A stretch of DNA of 64,000 bases. It comes from Calothrix brevissima NIES-22. GTDB lineage: Bacteria > Cyanobacteriota > Cyanobacteriia > Cyanobacteriales > Nostocaceae. Of the stretch, positions 1 to 7,844 are shown piece after piece (the first letter of the stretch is position 1; every line of letters begins with the position of its first letter). The position numbers and the translations under genes are program-made. Location: assembly GCF_002367995.1 (NCBI RefSeq), contig NZ_AP018207.1, positions 2,336,691 through 2,400,690 of the forward strand, read 5' to 3'. The notes under the pieces are model-generated. The model had not been told where the DNA came from. It searched no databases and worked only from the letters and a program-made list of their open reading frames with translations.

Positions 1-416
1 ATATATGGCTAGTACATATTGCTATGTCAAGTTATCTAGCCTACAATATCATGCTTTTTTAACTGTCAAGTCTGTATGATTAGATATTCAAATCAAAAAT
101 TGCAAAATTAGAGCTAATCAGTATTTTTATTGCATTTCAGTACACAAGTATAGTCTTTAATTAGCATAGTGTTTAGCTAGTAATTACGGATTAAGTGATT
201 TTTAATATTAAAGCTTTTTGCTAGTTTTTACGGATATAGTGATGATATTAATTCATACATTCTTACTAAAAAAAGCAGTGGTGACTGAAATAATATACGC
301 TCAAGATAGTTGCTAATCCGGCAAAAGGCTGTTAAGTTAATGTACTTAAAAGATTAATTTGACGTTCATCAAAGCTTTACAGCTAAAATTGTGCCTTTAC
401 AAGACTCCGACAAACT
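1..416. other. AT-rich intergenic stretch
   Basis: No convincing open frame, RNA gene or strong hairpin is seen. It is the upstream region of the small membrane protein that starts at 417. Confidence 0.5.
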
Positions 417-800
417 ATGCTGACAGATATTTGGCCCTTCCAGTTTGAATTGGACACAATTGCGATCGCGGGAGCGAGTTTGTGGTCTTTGGCGTTATAT
501 TTAGCTTTTTCCTCGGTGAGTGAATGGGTAATTGAGCAACTTAACCGTTGGTTTAACTTTGCCGAGCGATCGCTCTACACTAGTAAAACAGAGTTTGAAA
601 AAACGCGCAAAGCTAGAGAATCCCAAAACGCTTTTTACGCTTCTTTGTTTAGTATTGTGCCTTTTTTGATAGTCGGTGCTTTAGTCCACTGGGGTCTAGA
701 AATTAGTTTAGGCCCGAGTTGGGGCATCAGTACTGGTATACTTGCTTGCATCGGTTCCGGTATTTACGAACTCGGTAGAAGAGATGGGAGTTCGGATTAG
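417..800 (+). CDS. small membrane protein, unknown function
   Basis: This 127-residue protein has a hydrophobic segment near residues 15-35, a central charged stretch (about 38-68) rich in Lys/Arg/Glu, and a hydrophobic C-terminal half with one or two membrane passes (about 72-118). No catalytic motif is recognised. The ATG at 417 is the first in frame; no strong Shine-Dalgarno site is visible. Codon use and internal HIP1 sites match the rest of the genome. It stands alone, followed by repeats and a terminator. I do not recognise the family; it looks like a conserved cyanobacterial hypothetical protein. Confidence 0.65.
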   Translation: MLTDIWPFQFELDTIAIAGASLWSLALYLAFSSVSEWVIEQLNRWFNFAERSLYTSKTEFEKTRKARESQNAFYASLFSIVPFLIVGALVHWGLEISLGPSWGISTGILACIGSGIYELGRRDGSSD

Positions 801-803
801 GAT

Positions 804-847
804 ATGGGCATGGGGCATGGGGCATGGGGCATGGGGCATTGGGCATT
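804..847. repeat. short tandem heptamer repeat (GGGCATG type)
   Basis: About six copies of GGGCATG/GGGCATT lie head to tail just after the stop at 800. Such short tandemly repeated sequences are typical of filamentous cyanobacterial intergenic DNA. The same family, on either strand, recurs near 21150-21200, 23580-23640 and 63884-63935. Confidence 0.9.
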
Positions 848-921
848 TTTTCAATGAGAAAAAGTCTCTCTCATAGCCAAAAATAACGCCCGCAGGCTAG
901 AAGCCTGGGGCTATTGTGACA

Positions 922-948
922 AAGCCCACCTTCGTGGGCTTGTTTTTT
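922..948 (+). terminator. intrinsic terminator
   Basis: Perfect 8-bp stem AAGCCCAC (922-929) / GTGGGCTT (934-941) with a CTTC tetraloop, followed by a G and six T residues (943-948). It lies 120 bp after the plus-strand gene ending at 800 and probably ends that transcript. Confidence 0.75.
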
Positions 949-992
949 ATTGGATGAGTTTAGACAAAAAAGTAATCAATCTTGTAACTAAT

Positions 993-1095
993 TAGTACAG
1001 CACGGCGTAAATAAAGCTACTATTTCAAATAGTCACAAGCCATGATATATTAACCTTCTAACTTTTGACTTTTGACTTTTGACTTTTGACTTCCG
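993..1095. repeat. dispersed repeat copy A plus TTTTGAC heptamers
   Basis: The block 993-1076 (with core CACGGCGTAAATAAAGC) is closely similar to 4306-4380. It runs into four copies of a CTTTTGA heptamer (about 1060-1091). Both copies lie just downstream of the 3' ends of minus-strand genes. Confidence 0.8.
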
Positions 1096-1117
1096 CATAG
1101 CGGTACTAGATGCAAAA

Positions 1118-1351
1118 TTATCTGGGATGAATGTGTTGTCTGGGGCCCCATCCGGGATTGATAATAGCTGCTAAATCTTCTTCAGATAATTTGGCAATTT
1201 CTGCTTCTAATTCTGCAACTGTGAAATTATAGCCACGTTCTTTAGCAATTTGGATAAAGGCTTCGGGATTGGATGTGGCTTTTAATCTTTGCTTTAATGC
1301 TTGATCCTGTTTTACGGCTTTAAAAAGTTGAGCAGCATTTTGTTGCGGCAT
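1118..1351 (-). CDS. Nif11-like domain peptide
   Basis: This 77-residue protein begins MPQQNAAQLFKAVKQD and carries the helical Nif11 signature (L-x-x-R-L-K-A-x-x-x-P-E-A-F-x-x-I-A-x-x-x-G-Y-x-F), followed by a second short helix of the ELEAEIAKLSEEDL type. Nif11 domains serve as leader peptides of ribosomal natural products or occur as stand-alone small proteins. Here the tail after the helices is only about 14 residues (INPGWGPRQHIHPR). It has no Cys, Ser or Thr and no Gly-Gly cleavage motif, and no modifying enzyme is nearby. A stand-alone role is therefore more likely than a classical lanthipeptide precursor. Confidence 0.85.
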   Translation of the reverse strand: MPQQNAAQLFKAVKQDQALKQRLKATSNPEAFIQIAKERGYNFTVAELEAEIAKLSEEDLAAIINPGWGPRQHIHPR

Positions 1352-1662
1352 GACAGTCTATCTCCTGTTTGAAACATTAGATTTGAATTGAGTAATTTGA
1401 CTCCTGTCGTTTTGCCTAGCCTATGAGCCTAGTAGAAGATATTTTCGCTGAGGTTATAAAGTTCCATCTTAGAACTAATAAACAAAAGAATTTGATTTTG
1501 ACAAAAAAATATAACTTTCGATAACTGTTTGTAGCATTAATAGGTTAGTAATGAGATTCAGTCATAAAATGATTTATATTTCTGATTTTCTTTTTAGTCC
1601 TAATTTAAGGGCTGAAATCCTGACTATAAACTATTAATTTCTAGCGAATATTGGGACAATCT
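1352..1662. other. divergent intergenic region
   Basis: AT-rich promoter region between the minus-strand Nif11 gene and the plus-strand phosphorylase. No further gene or strong hairpin is seen. Confidence 0.4.
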
Positions 1663-2430
1663 ATGACTGGTAAACAGTTCTATCATCTTGGTTTTGGACA
1701 AGAAGACTTGGGTAATTCTCCACCAACAATAGCTTTATTATCTGGCGATCCGGAGCGGGCGCGTTTGATTGCGCAAACTCATTTCCGCGATGTGCGCTTA
1801 TTGTCAGAGAATCGGGGGCTAAATAGTTATATGGGCTATTTAGCTAACGATCGCTCTATTTTATCTGCTACTAGTGGGATGGGTGCGCCTTCTTTAAGTA
1901 TTGTTGTCAATGAGTTGATACAGTTAGGTATCCGGAAAATTATTCGTATTGGTACTTGCGGTTCGATTCAAAGCCATGTGTCGGTTGGTAGTATTGTCAT
2001 TAGTAGTGCGGCGTTATGTCGCCAAGGTGCAGCTAATGATATTGCGCCTGTGGAATATCCAGCCGCAGCCGATCCGTTTCTGACGGTGGCGTTGGTGAAA
2101 GCTGCGCAAGAGTTAGGCTTTGAGCATCATTTAGGAATTACGGCTTCGGTGGATACCTTTTACGAAGGACAGGAACGCACAGATTCAGCCAATCCTTATT
2201 TAATGCGATCGCTCCAAGGAATTACCGCAGAATATCGTCATTTGAATATCTTGAACTATGAAATGGAATGTGGCACTCTGTTTAAAATGGCGGGAGTGTA
2301 TAAATTTGCGGCTGCGGCTGTATGTGCTGTAGTTGCCCAGCGTACTGTTTCGGAAAATATCATCTATCCGCAGAAGGATATTGCTGTAGAAAATGCGATC
2401 GCTACTGCTGTACGTGCAGTCAGTGCCTAA
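1663..2430 (+). CDS. nucleoside phosphorylase (uridine phosphorylase-like)
   Basis: The protein (255 residues from the chosen start) belongs to the PNP/UDP family of nucleoside phosphorylases, which split nucleosides with phosphate to give ribose-1-phosphate and a free base. Visible features are the early phosphate-binding loop SGDPERARLIA, the central IIRIGTCGSI strand-loop typical of the family, and the substrate-binding NYEMECGTLFKMAG segment near the end. An in-frame TTG lies at 1651, but the ATG at 1663 has a GGGA about 6 nt upstream and is the better start. The family is clear; the preference for uridine rather than purine nucleosides is inferred from overall resemblance. It is monocistronic. 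Confidence 0.85.
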   Translation: MTGKQFYHLGFGQEDLGNSPPTIALLSGDPERARLIAQTHFRDVRLLSENRGLNSYMGYLANDRSILSATSGMGAPSLSIVVNELIQLGIRKIIRIGTCGSIQSHVSVGSIVISSAALCRQGAANDIAPVEYPAAADPFLTVALVKAAQELGFEHHLGITASVDTFYEGQERTDSANPYLMRSLQGITAEYRHLNILNYEMECGTLFKMAGVYKFAAAAVCAVVAQRTVSENIIYPQKDIAVENAIATAVRAVSA

Positions 2431-2632
2431 GAAAATTATCTTGTTGCTGTGGATAAGTCAGAAGTTACGCAAGTACAACGGAAAAACAAACAGCACATCT
2501 ACAATATTGCCAGAAATCCTCAGGCTATACATCGCTCACCTTTTGAGGTAAAGCGATCGCGTTCTCTAATTTTATTTGATGCTGACGTAGTATAAATCAC
2601 TTAAAATTGTATCTAATTGTTGACTGAGAAAA

Positions 2633-3367
2633 TTAACCTAAATCAGGTTCAATACCTAATGCGCGTAATTGTGCAGCTAATCTTTCTGTAGTCGTCAATT
2701 GTGCAGCCAACTGTTCTTGAGGGGTTAATATCCAGTTACCTGACTTATCATACCAACGCAACCACTGCTGCTCAATATTTTGATAGCTTCCCTGCCATAC
2801 ACCCAAACCTAAATCTATTTCTGGTATCCAAGTCCGCGATTCTGATAGCGCCACCTCAGCATAACGACCACCATTTAACTTAAAAACTTTAAAAGCATAG
2901 GTGTAGCGGTCAAATATAGCGTAATAGGGAATGCGGAGAATTTGCTCGTATACTTCCCATTTTGTGGGTGGTTGGTCGATATCTCGCAATGTCTGTCCTA
3001 AATCTTCTTTTTCTGTACCTGGGTACAGCAATTCAACCACAATAAAGGGATTGACACCCTCTTGCCAAACAACATAACTTAAGCGTAAATCCCGTTCTTC
3101 ATAAAGACGGGGAACACCTAAAACTGCATACCAATCTGGACGCTTATACCATAGGGTATGACGCGGATCGTAGTAAAGATTGAGGTCGCTAGCAACTAAA
3201 ATTTGCTCTTGGGGATAATTGGGAGGACGAAAGGTTTCCTCTAACAGGCGGGGTTGAAATATATGAAACTGATCGGGCAAACCAGGTTCCTCCGGATCTT
3301 CGCTCTTGAGATCGTACATCGTTGGTAGATAATCTTTTGGCGATCGCGGTGGATCAGTTTGATACAT
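2633..3367 (-). CDS. Uma2 family (DUF820) putative endonuclease
   Basis: This 244-residue protein has the Uma2 layout found in many copies in cyanobacterial genomes: an N-terminal Tyr/Pro-rich part, a restriction-endonuclease-like core with PFIVVELLYPGTEKED (acidic metal-binding residues) and Y-E-Q-I-L-R-I-P-Y-Y-A-I-F-D, then a WI-PE-DLGL-V-W-G-Y tail and a Gln/Leu-rich C-terminal helix. The family is assigned to the PD-(D/E)XK nuclease fold; its cellular role is not established. The ATG at 3367 reads MYQTDPPRSPKDYLP. It is related at family level to the protein at 59649-60416. Confidence 0.85.
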   Translation of the reverse strand: MYQTDPPRSPKDYLPTMYDLKSEDPEEPGLPDQFHIFQPRLLEETFRPPNYPQEQILVASDLNLYYDPRHTLWYKRPDWYAVLGVPRLYEERDLRLSYVVWQEGVNPFIVVELLYPGTEKEDLGQTLRDIDQPPTKWEVYEQILRIPYYAIFDRYTYAFKVFKLNGGRYAEVALSESRTWIPEIDLGLGVWQGSYQNIEQQWLRWYDKSGNWILTPQEQLAAQLTTTERLAAQLRALGIEPDLG

Positions 3368-3492
3368 GATAAACCAGTCCTGACAGTAAGAGCCTCATTT
3401 TAATTATGAAACATGCTTCAGCAGTTGGGAAAAATTACAAGCCGCAAAATTAAATTGTCACAATAGAGTAAATCATAATTGGAGATGAGACT

Positions 3493-3912
3493 GTGACTAA
3501 TCTCGGACAAAAAAGATTAGATGCTGCTTTAACCATTGCTACTTATTCTATAGGTAGCGGTACAGCTTCTGCTGCGCCCACCTTTGGCGGAGAAATTCCT
3601 AAACAAATTTTGTTAACTGCTTCTGATATCCTGATGTATACCAACATTTGGAAAATTTATTTTGTAGAGGATTTATCTAGCAAACAACTGATGGAAATTT
3701 TGACAGAGTTAGGATTTGTCACCATTGCGGGTGCTGGTACGGCTTATGTAGTCAGTAAAGTCAATACAGCACTGCTAAAAGAGATTTCTAACTGGATGGG
3801 GCCATTAGGCTGGGGTGTAGTAGCTGCGATCGCAGGTTCTTTAAGTGGTTTATTTGGCGTTGCTTGGGCTATTTACTGCGATCAACTTTACGCGCAAAGA
3901 CAACCACAGTAA
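3493..3912 (+). CDS. membrane protein of unknown function
   Basis: This 139-residue protein starts at a GTG preceded by a strong site GGAGATGAG (3481-3489). That site decides the start because no ATG is near. Two hydrophobic segments are seen, about residues 75-95 (VTIAGAGTAYVV) and 108-130 (GPLGWGVVAAIAGSLSGLFGV). Gly/Ala-rich helices and the short charged tail (DQLYAQRQPQ) suggest a small integral membrane protein. No family is recognised. Confidence 0.6.
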   Translation: MTNLGQKRLDAALTIATYSIGSGTASAAPTFGGEIPKQILLTASDILMYTNIWKIYFVEDLSSKQLMEILTELGFVTIAGAGTAYVVSKVNTALLKEISNWMGPLGWGVVAAIAGSLSGLFGVAWAIYCDQLYAQRQPQ

Positions 3913-3977
3913 ATCATGCAAAATTCTCAATTAATCACATTGTTATTGACAGCTTTGGTAAGCTTTCATCACCTTCA

Positions 3978-4169
3978 TCAGCGATAAACTGCCCCTATAA
4001 TTAGGGCAATAATTATGGGAATTAAAATCGGGATAGCTACTATTAAACCCCATTTACCAATTTTAATTTCCTCACCCTCCGATTTAAGAAATGCAATCCA
4101 CCCCCCAACTCCCATCAGCAGCCACAGAAAACCAAAAGCTAGAAATATTATAAATACTGAATCATCCAT
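3978..4169 (-). CDS. small two-helix membrane protein
   Basis: This 63-residue product has two hydrophobic helices (about residues 4-28 and 40-60) joined by a charged linker (KSEGEEIKIGKWG). It resembles other short cyanobacterial membrane peptides, but no family is recognised. The ATG at 4169 is the first in frame. An open frame on the opposite strand (4015-4209) has no such organised composition and is taken as a shadow. Confidence 0.5.
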   Translation of the reverse strand: MDDSVFIIFLAFGFLWLLMGVGGWIAFLKSEGEEIKIGKWGLIVAIPILIPIIIALIIGAVYR

Positions 4170-4305
4170 GAAATATAACTTGAAATTTAGCTCTAAATAT
4201 TATAAATAGTCATTCTAGTTTATTTGGAAAATACTTTAGATATTGTAAGATGGGTAATATGAGCGTTGCCCATCTTACATTTATTCATATCGAAAGCTAT
4301 TTATC

Positions 4306-4380
4306 TAGCACAACACGGCGTAAATAAAGCTACCATTTATAACAGTCAGAAGCCTTAATATATTAACCTTTTGACTTTTG
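4306..4380. repeat. dispersed repeat copy B
   Basis: Closely matches 993-1076, sharing the core CACGGCGTAAATAAAGC and ATATATTAACCTT. It lies just 3' of the CAAD gene, on the same side relative to transcription as copy A is of the Nif11 gene. Confidence 0.8.
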
Positions 4381-4434
4381 CCTTATTGGACTAGTAGCTT
4401 TATCCTTTATTTTCCGCAGACTTTTTTAAATTTA

Positions 4435-4830
4435 TTATGTTAGTTTTTGACGATTTATTGCTTTGATGGCATAGCGAGATACTAGCCAAGTTACATAACC
4501 AAAGCCAACTAATTCAAAAAATGAAGCAACTAATGGAATACCATTTAATGCTTCTGTAATTGCTAATAATATCCTCAAGACAATAACGCCTATAACCAGA
4601 ACAGCAAAGCTCAAAACTGGTAGTGGATATTCATTGACAAAATTGCCTATATTTTCTGATGCTTTTGCTATCAGTTCAGAAATTTTTCTACTAATTTCTG
4701 ATTCTTGCTTATCAGATTGATCGGTATTTGCTACTGTTGTAATCTGCCCTGGTATGGCAATTTCAACTGTGGCTATCTTTTGCGGTAAAGTAGCTTCTAC
4801 ATATTCTGATTGTGGTTCTTTAACTTGCAT
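4435..4830 (-). CDS. CAAD-domain thylakoid membrane protein
   Basis: The protein has 131 residues: a polar N-terminal half (1-60), an amphipathic stretch (ISELIAKASENIGNFVNEYP), two hydrophobic helices (PVLSFAVLVIGVIVLRILLA and IPLVASFFELVGFGYVTWLV) and a basic end. This is the CAAD domain, which also occurs appended to cyanobacterial aminoacyl-tRNA synthetases and is related to the CURT1 thylakoid-curvature proteins. A thylakoid membrane location and a role in membrane shape are inferred from that family. The gene stands alone. Confidence 0.8.
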   Translation of the reverse strand: MQVKEPQSEYVEATLPQKIATVEIAIPGQITTVANTDQSDKQESEISRKISELIAKASENIGNFVNEYPLPVLSFAVLVIGVIVLRILLAITEALNGIPLVASFFELVGFGYVTWLVSRYAIKAINRQKLT

Positions 4831-5107
4831 AAGCTTGGTTCAAAGAATTGCTGTATAGATGTGATACTACCATTCCGGCATGATTTTTGGATAATTTCAT
4901 CTTCCAATTGGCTGAAAAACCATATCTCATCAGAGAAAAATAAGTATATTTTCTAATTGAATAATTTTCTTTTCCGGTAACTACCGCAATTTAAATATAG
5001 CAAAATTATACCTTTAGGCGCAAGTAATTAACTAGAGAAAATGTTGATATGGAAGTAGGAAATTATTAACCACGCTAATTAGTTGTAAACAAAACAAAGT
5101 ACTGTAC

Positions 5108-5551
5108 ATGACAACTACTACTGAACAAAATCCAAATATTTATCAGTTGGTTAGACTCATTGAAGATATTGACTGTGGTATGTTAACCACCATTGATGAA
5201 GATGGTAGTTTACACAGTCGTCCGATGGAAAGGACTAGCGATATTCAGGCTGATGGTACAATTTGGTTTTTTACTAACGCTAGTACCCATAAGGTATTTG
5301 AAATTAAAAATAGTCAACAAGTCAATATTAGCTTCAAATCTGATGACGCGCAGCGATATATTTCCATTTCAGGTATTGCTGAATTACTCAAAGATCGTCA
5401 GCAAATGCAACATTTTTGGAAACCAGAACTCCAAGCTTGGTTTCCCCAAGGATTAGATGAACCTGATATTGCTTTGCTGAAAATCAACATCACTAGGGCT
5501 GATTATTGGGATAGTGAATCTCAGTTTCAACAGCAAACAATTACTGTATAG
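5108..5551 (+). CDS. pyridoxamine 5'-phosphate oxidase family (general stress type) flavoprotein
   Basis: The 147-residue single-domain split-barrel protein contains the motifs CGMLTTIDEDGSLHSRPM (strands 1-2), IWFFTNASTHKVFEI and ISISGIAEL, followed by a W-x-P/WFPQGLDEPDIALLKI segment. These match the general-stress-protein-26-like branch of the PNPOx family, which binds FMN or FAD. The substrate is unknown. The ATG at 5108 is the first Met of the natural frame. The overlapping 5193-5456 frame is a shadow. Confidence 0.85.
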   Translation: MTTTTEQNPNIYQLVRLIEDIDCGMLTTIDEDGSLHSRPMERTSDIQADGTIWFFTNASTHKVFEIKNSQQVNISFKSDDAQRYISISGIAELLKDRQQMQHFWKPELQAWFPQGLDEPDIALLKINITRADYWDSESQFQQQTITV

Positions 5552-6134
5552 ATTTTTGGGTTGATTTGGCAAATTTACCCTGATGAAATATGCCTGTTGA
5601 CTGTTGACTGCCAAAATCGATATTTTTCACAACTGAAATATGATGGCTATATTTGTGATTATAGTTATAATCTCATATGGCAATATTTAGCGATCGCCTG
5701 ACGGGGTAGAAGGGGCGATCGCTTTTTGGCTATTACTCACCCTACAGAAACTAGTTCTCTCAATCTGTACGCTACTGTTTAATTAACATATCTTAATTTT
5801 GAGTTAATATTTATCATTTAATATGTAGTAAGATTTATCATTGATAAACTTTTGATATTAAATTGGTCAAAAAATAATGGGCAAATTCGTTGATTTTTAA
5901 ATGTACATCTCTATTTTTGGTAATTATCTAGAAAATAAATGAACTACTTTAAAACTGAAAACCATACTCTTATCTAAGATATTGCACTTCATCCTTAAGA
6001 TAGAATTTATTGGTTGCCGATAGTTATAATGCTTTTGTGCCTAATCAAGCTTGCCAAGTTTGCAGAATTGTTAGCTAATAATTCAAATCCTGACGATTTA
6101 CTTACCTAACCAAACAAATTTATCAGGTCAAATA
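5552..6134. other. intergenic region before the molybdoenzyme operon
   Basis: 583 bp without a credible gene. It holds the HIP1-based terminator at 5689-5727 and then an AT-rich stretch that should contain the promoter of the oxidoreductase operon. No known operator is recognised. Confidence 0.5.
5689..5727 (+). terminator. HIP1-based hairpin terminator
   Basis: AGCGATCGCC (5689-5698) pairs perfectly with GGCGATCGCT (5714-5723) and is followed by a run of five T (5723-5727). It lies downstream of the PPOX-like gene. The stem is built from two HIP1 octamers. Confidence 0.65.
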
Positions 6135-6830
6135 ATGTCTGACAATGAAAAAGGCAAAGGAAAAACTTCCCGACGCGACTTTTTTGAACAAGCATTAACC
6201 GCAGCGAGTACAGCGATAGTCGCTCCGACTTTGATTAATCAAGTAAGCGTAGCCAACAAAAAAGCTACCCCCAATTCCCAAGGAGAGATGAAGGTGAAAT
6301 TAAAGGTAAATGGTGAGTTGCAAAATTTAGATATTGAACCGCGTGTCACCCTACTAGATGCATTGCGGGAAAATTTAGGGTTAGTGGGAAGTAAGAAGGG
6401 ATGCGATCGCGGCCAATGTGGAGCTTGTACAGTCTTAATAGACGGTCAACGAGTATATTCTTGCCTAGCTTTGGCAGTGATGCAAGAAGGTAAAGAGATT
6501 GTCACCATTGAAGGTTTAGCAACAGGCGATAGTCTCCATCCAGTACAAGCAGCATTTATTGAAAATGATGGCTTTCAATGCGGTTATTGCACCCCCGGAC
6601 AAATTTGTGCTTCCGTGGCGCTACTTGAGGAAGTAAAGCGAGGTTGTGCGAGTGTGGTTACCGCAGATTTAACTCGTCCCCCACAGTTAGCAGAACTCTC
6701 AGATCGGGAAATCAAAGAACGCTTAAGTGGTAATCTCTGTCGTTGTAGTGCTTACAACGGTATTGTCGCCGCAGTTCAACAAGCGGCGGGACAAACGCCA
6801 CCTACGGCAGTTGCGGATGTGATAGTTTAG
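6135..6830 (+). CDS. 2Fe-2S subunit of molybdenum aldehyde oxidoreductase (PaoA/YagT-like)
   Basis: The 231-residue protein begins with a twin-arginine signal (SRRDFFEQAL followed by an Ala-rich hydrophobic stretch), so it is probably exported folded by Tat. A plant-type ferredoxin domain follows (GCDRGQCGACTVLIDG, then a further Cys), then the second 2Fe-2S helical domain (CGYCTPGQIC and NLCRCSAYNG). This is the electron-transfer subunit of xanthine-oxidase-family enzymes, and the Tat signal matches the periplasmic PaoABC aldehyde oxidoreductase of E. coli. It is the first gene of a tight operon: 18 bp to the FAD subunit. Confidence 0.92.
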   Translation: MSDNEKGKGKTSRRDFFEQALTAASTAIVAPTLINQVSVANKKATPNSQGEMKVKLKVNGELQNLDIEPRVTLLDALRENLGLVGSKKGCDRGQCGACTVLIDGQRVYSCLALAVMQEGKEIVTIEGLATGDSLHPVQAAFIENDGFQCGYCTPGQICASVALLEEVKRGCASVVTADLTRPPQLAELSDREIKERLSGNLCRCSAYNGIVAAVQQAAGQTPPTAVADVIV

Positions 6831-6848
6831 GGAAGTAGGGGAACAGGC

Positions 6849-7844
6849 ATGAATAATTTTACATATGCTCGCGCTAGCTCGCCAACAGATGCAGTACAAA
6901 AAGCAAGTAGCGATCGCAATTCTCTGTATATTGCAGGGGGAACAAATTTAGTAGATAGACTCAAGGGATTTTTAGATCAACCATCGCAAATTATTGATAT
7001 TTCGCGCTTGGAGATGAAGCGCATTGATAAGTTAGGGAATGGAAGTTTGCGGTTAGGGGCATTAGTTAGCAATACAGAAGTTGCAGATAATACAGATATT
7101 CGCCGTGATTACCCTATCTTGGCAAGGGCGATTCTATCCGGCGCATCTCAGCAAATTCGCAATATGGCGACTGTGGGAGGTAATTTACTGCAACGCACAC
7201 GTTGTCCTTATTATTACGATACAGCTTTCCCTTGCAATAAACGGGAACCGGGACAAGGTTGTCCGGCGATTCCGGGAATTAATCGTATGCACGCGATTTT
7301 GGGAGCTAGCGAACATTGCGTGGCGGTGAATCCTTCCGATATGAACGTGGCGTTGGCGGCGTTGGATGCGGTGGTTGAGGTGGAGGGAACCCAAGGAAAG
7401 CGACAAATACCATTTACAGATTTTCATCGGCTTCCGGGAACAACGCCAGAACGAGATACAAATTTAGAGCCAGGGGAGTTAATTACATCGGTAATTTTGC
7501 CACCCCTAGCCTTTGCTAAATCGGGAGTTTATTTAAAATTACGCGATCGCACTTCCTACGCCTTCGCCTTAATTTCCGTCGCCGCCGCCATTGATGTAAC
7601 TGGGGATAAAATTAACAATGTCCGCTTCGCCATTGGTGGTGTAGCTCATAAACCTTGGCGTTCCCTAGAAGCAGAAGAATTTTTAATCGGTAAAACTGCG
7701 GAAACTGCAACATTTCAACAAGCCGCCCAAATCGCCCTGCAATCAGCCAAACCCTTAACCTACAACGCATACAAAGTCGAACTAGCAAAACGAGCAATTC
7801 GCCGCGCACTGACAATTTCTGCCAAAGGAGGCGGGGTAGTATGA
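6849..7844 (+). CDS. FAD-binding subunit with extra 4Fe-4S cluster (PaoB/YagS-like)
   Basis: This 331-residue medium subunit of the xanthine dehydrogenase family has the FAD-binding YIAGGTNLVDRLK and TVGGNLLQRTRCPYYYD segments. An inserted Cys-rich region (CPYYYDTAFPCNK, GQGCPAIPG and EHCVAV) supplies four Cys, as in PaoB, where a [4Fe-4S] cluster is bound. The C-terminal CO-dehydrogenase flavoprotein-like domain follows. It overlaps the next gene by 4 bp (ATGA), showing translational coupling. It passes electrons between the FeS subunit and the Moco subunit. Confidence 0.92.
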   Translation: MNNFTYARASSPTDAVQKASSDRNSLYIAGGTNLVDRLKGFLDQPSQIIDISRLEMKRIDKLGNGSLRLGALVSNTEVADNTDIRRDYPILARAILSGASQQIRNMATVGGNLLQRTRCPYYYDTAFPCNKREPGQGCPAIPGINRMHAILGASEHCVAVNPSDMNVALAALDAVVEVEGTQGKRQIPFTDFHRLPGTTPERDTNLEPGELITSVILPPLAFAKSGVYLKLRDRTSYAFALISVAAAIDVTGDKINNVRFAIGGVAHKPWRSLEAEEFLIGKTAETATFQQAAQIALQSAKPLTYNAYKVELAKRAIRRALTISAKGGGVV

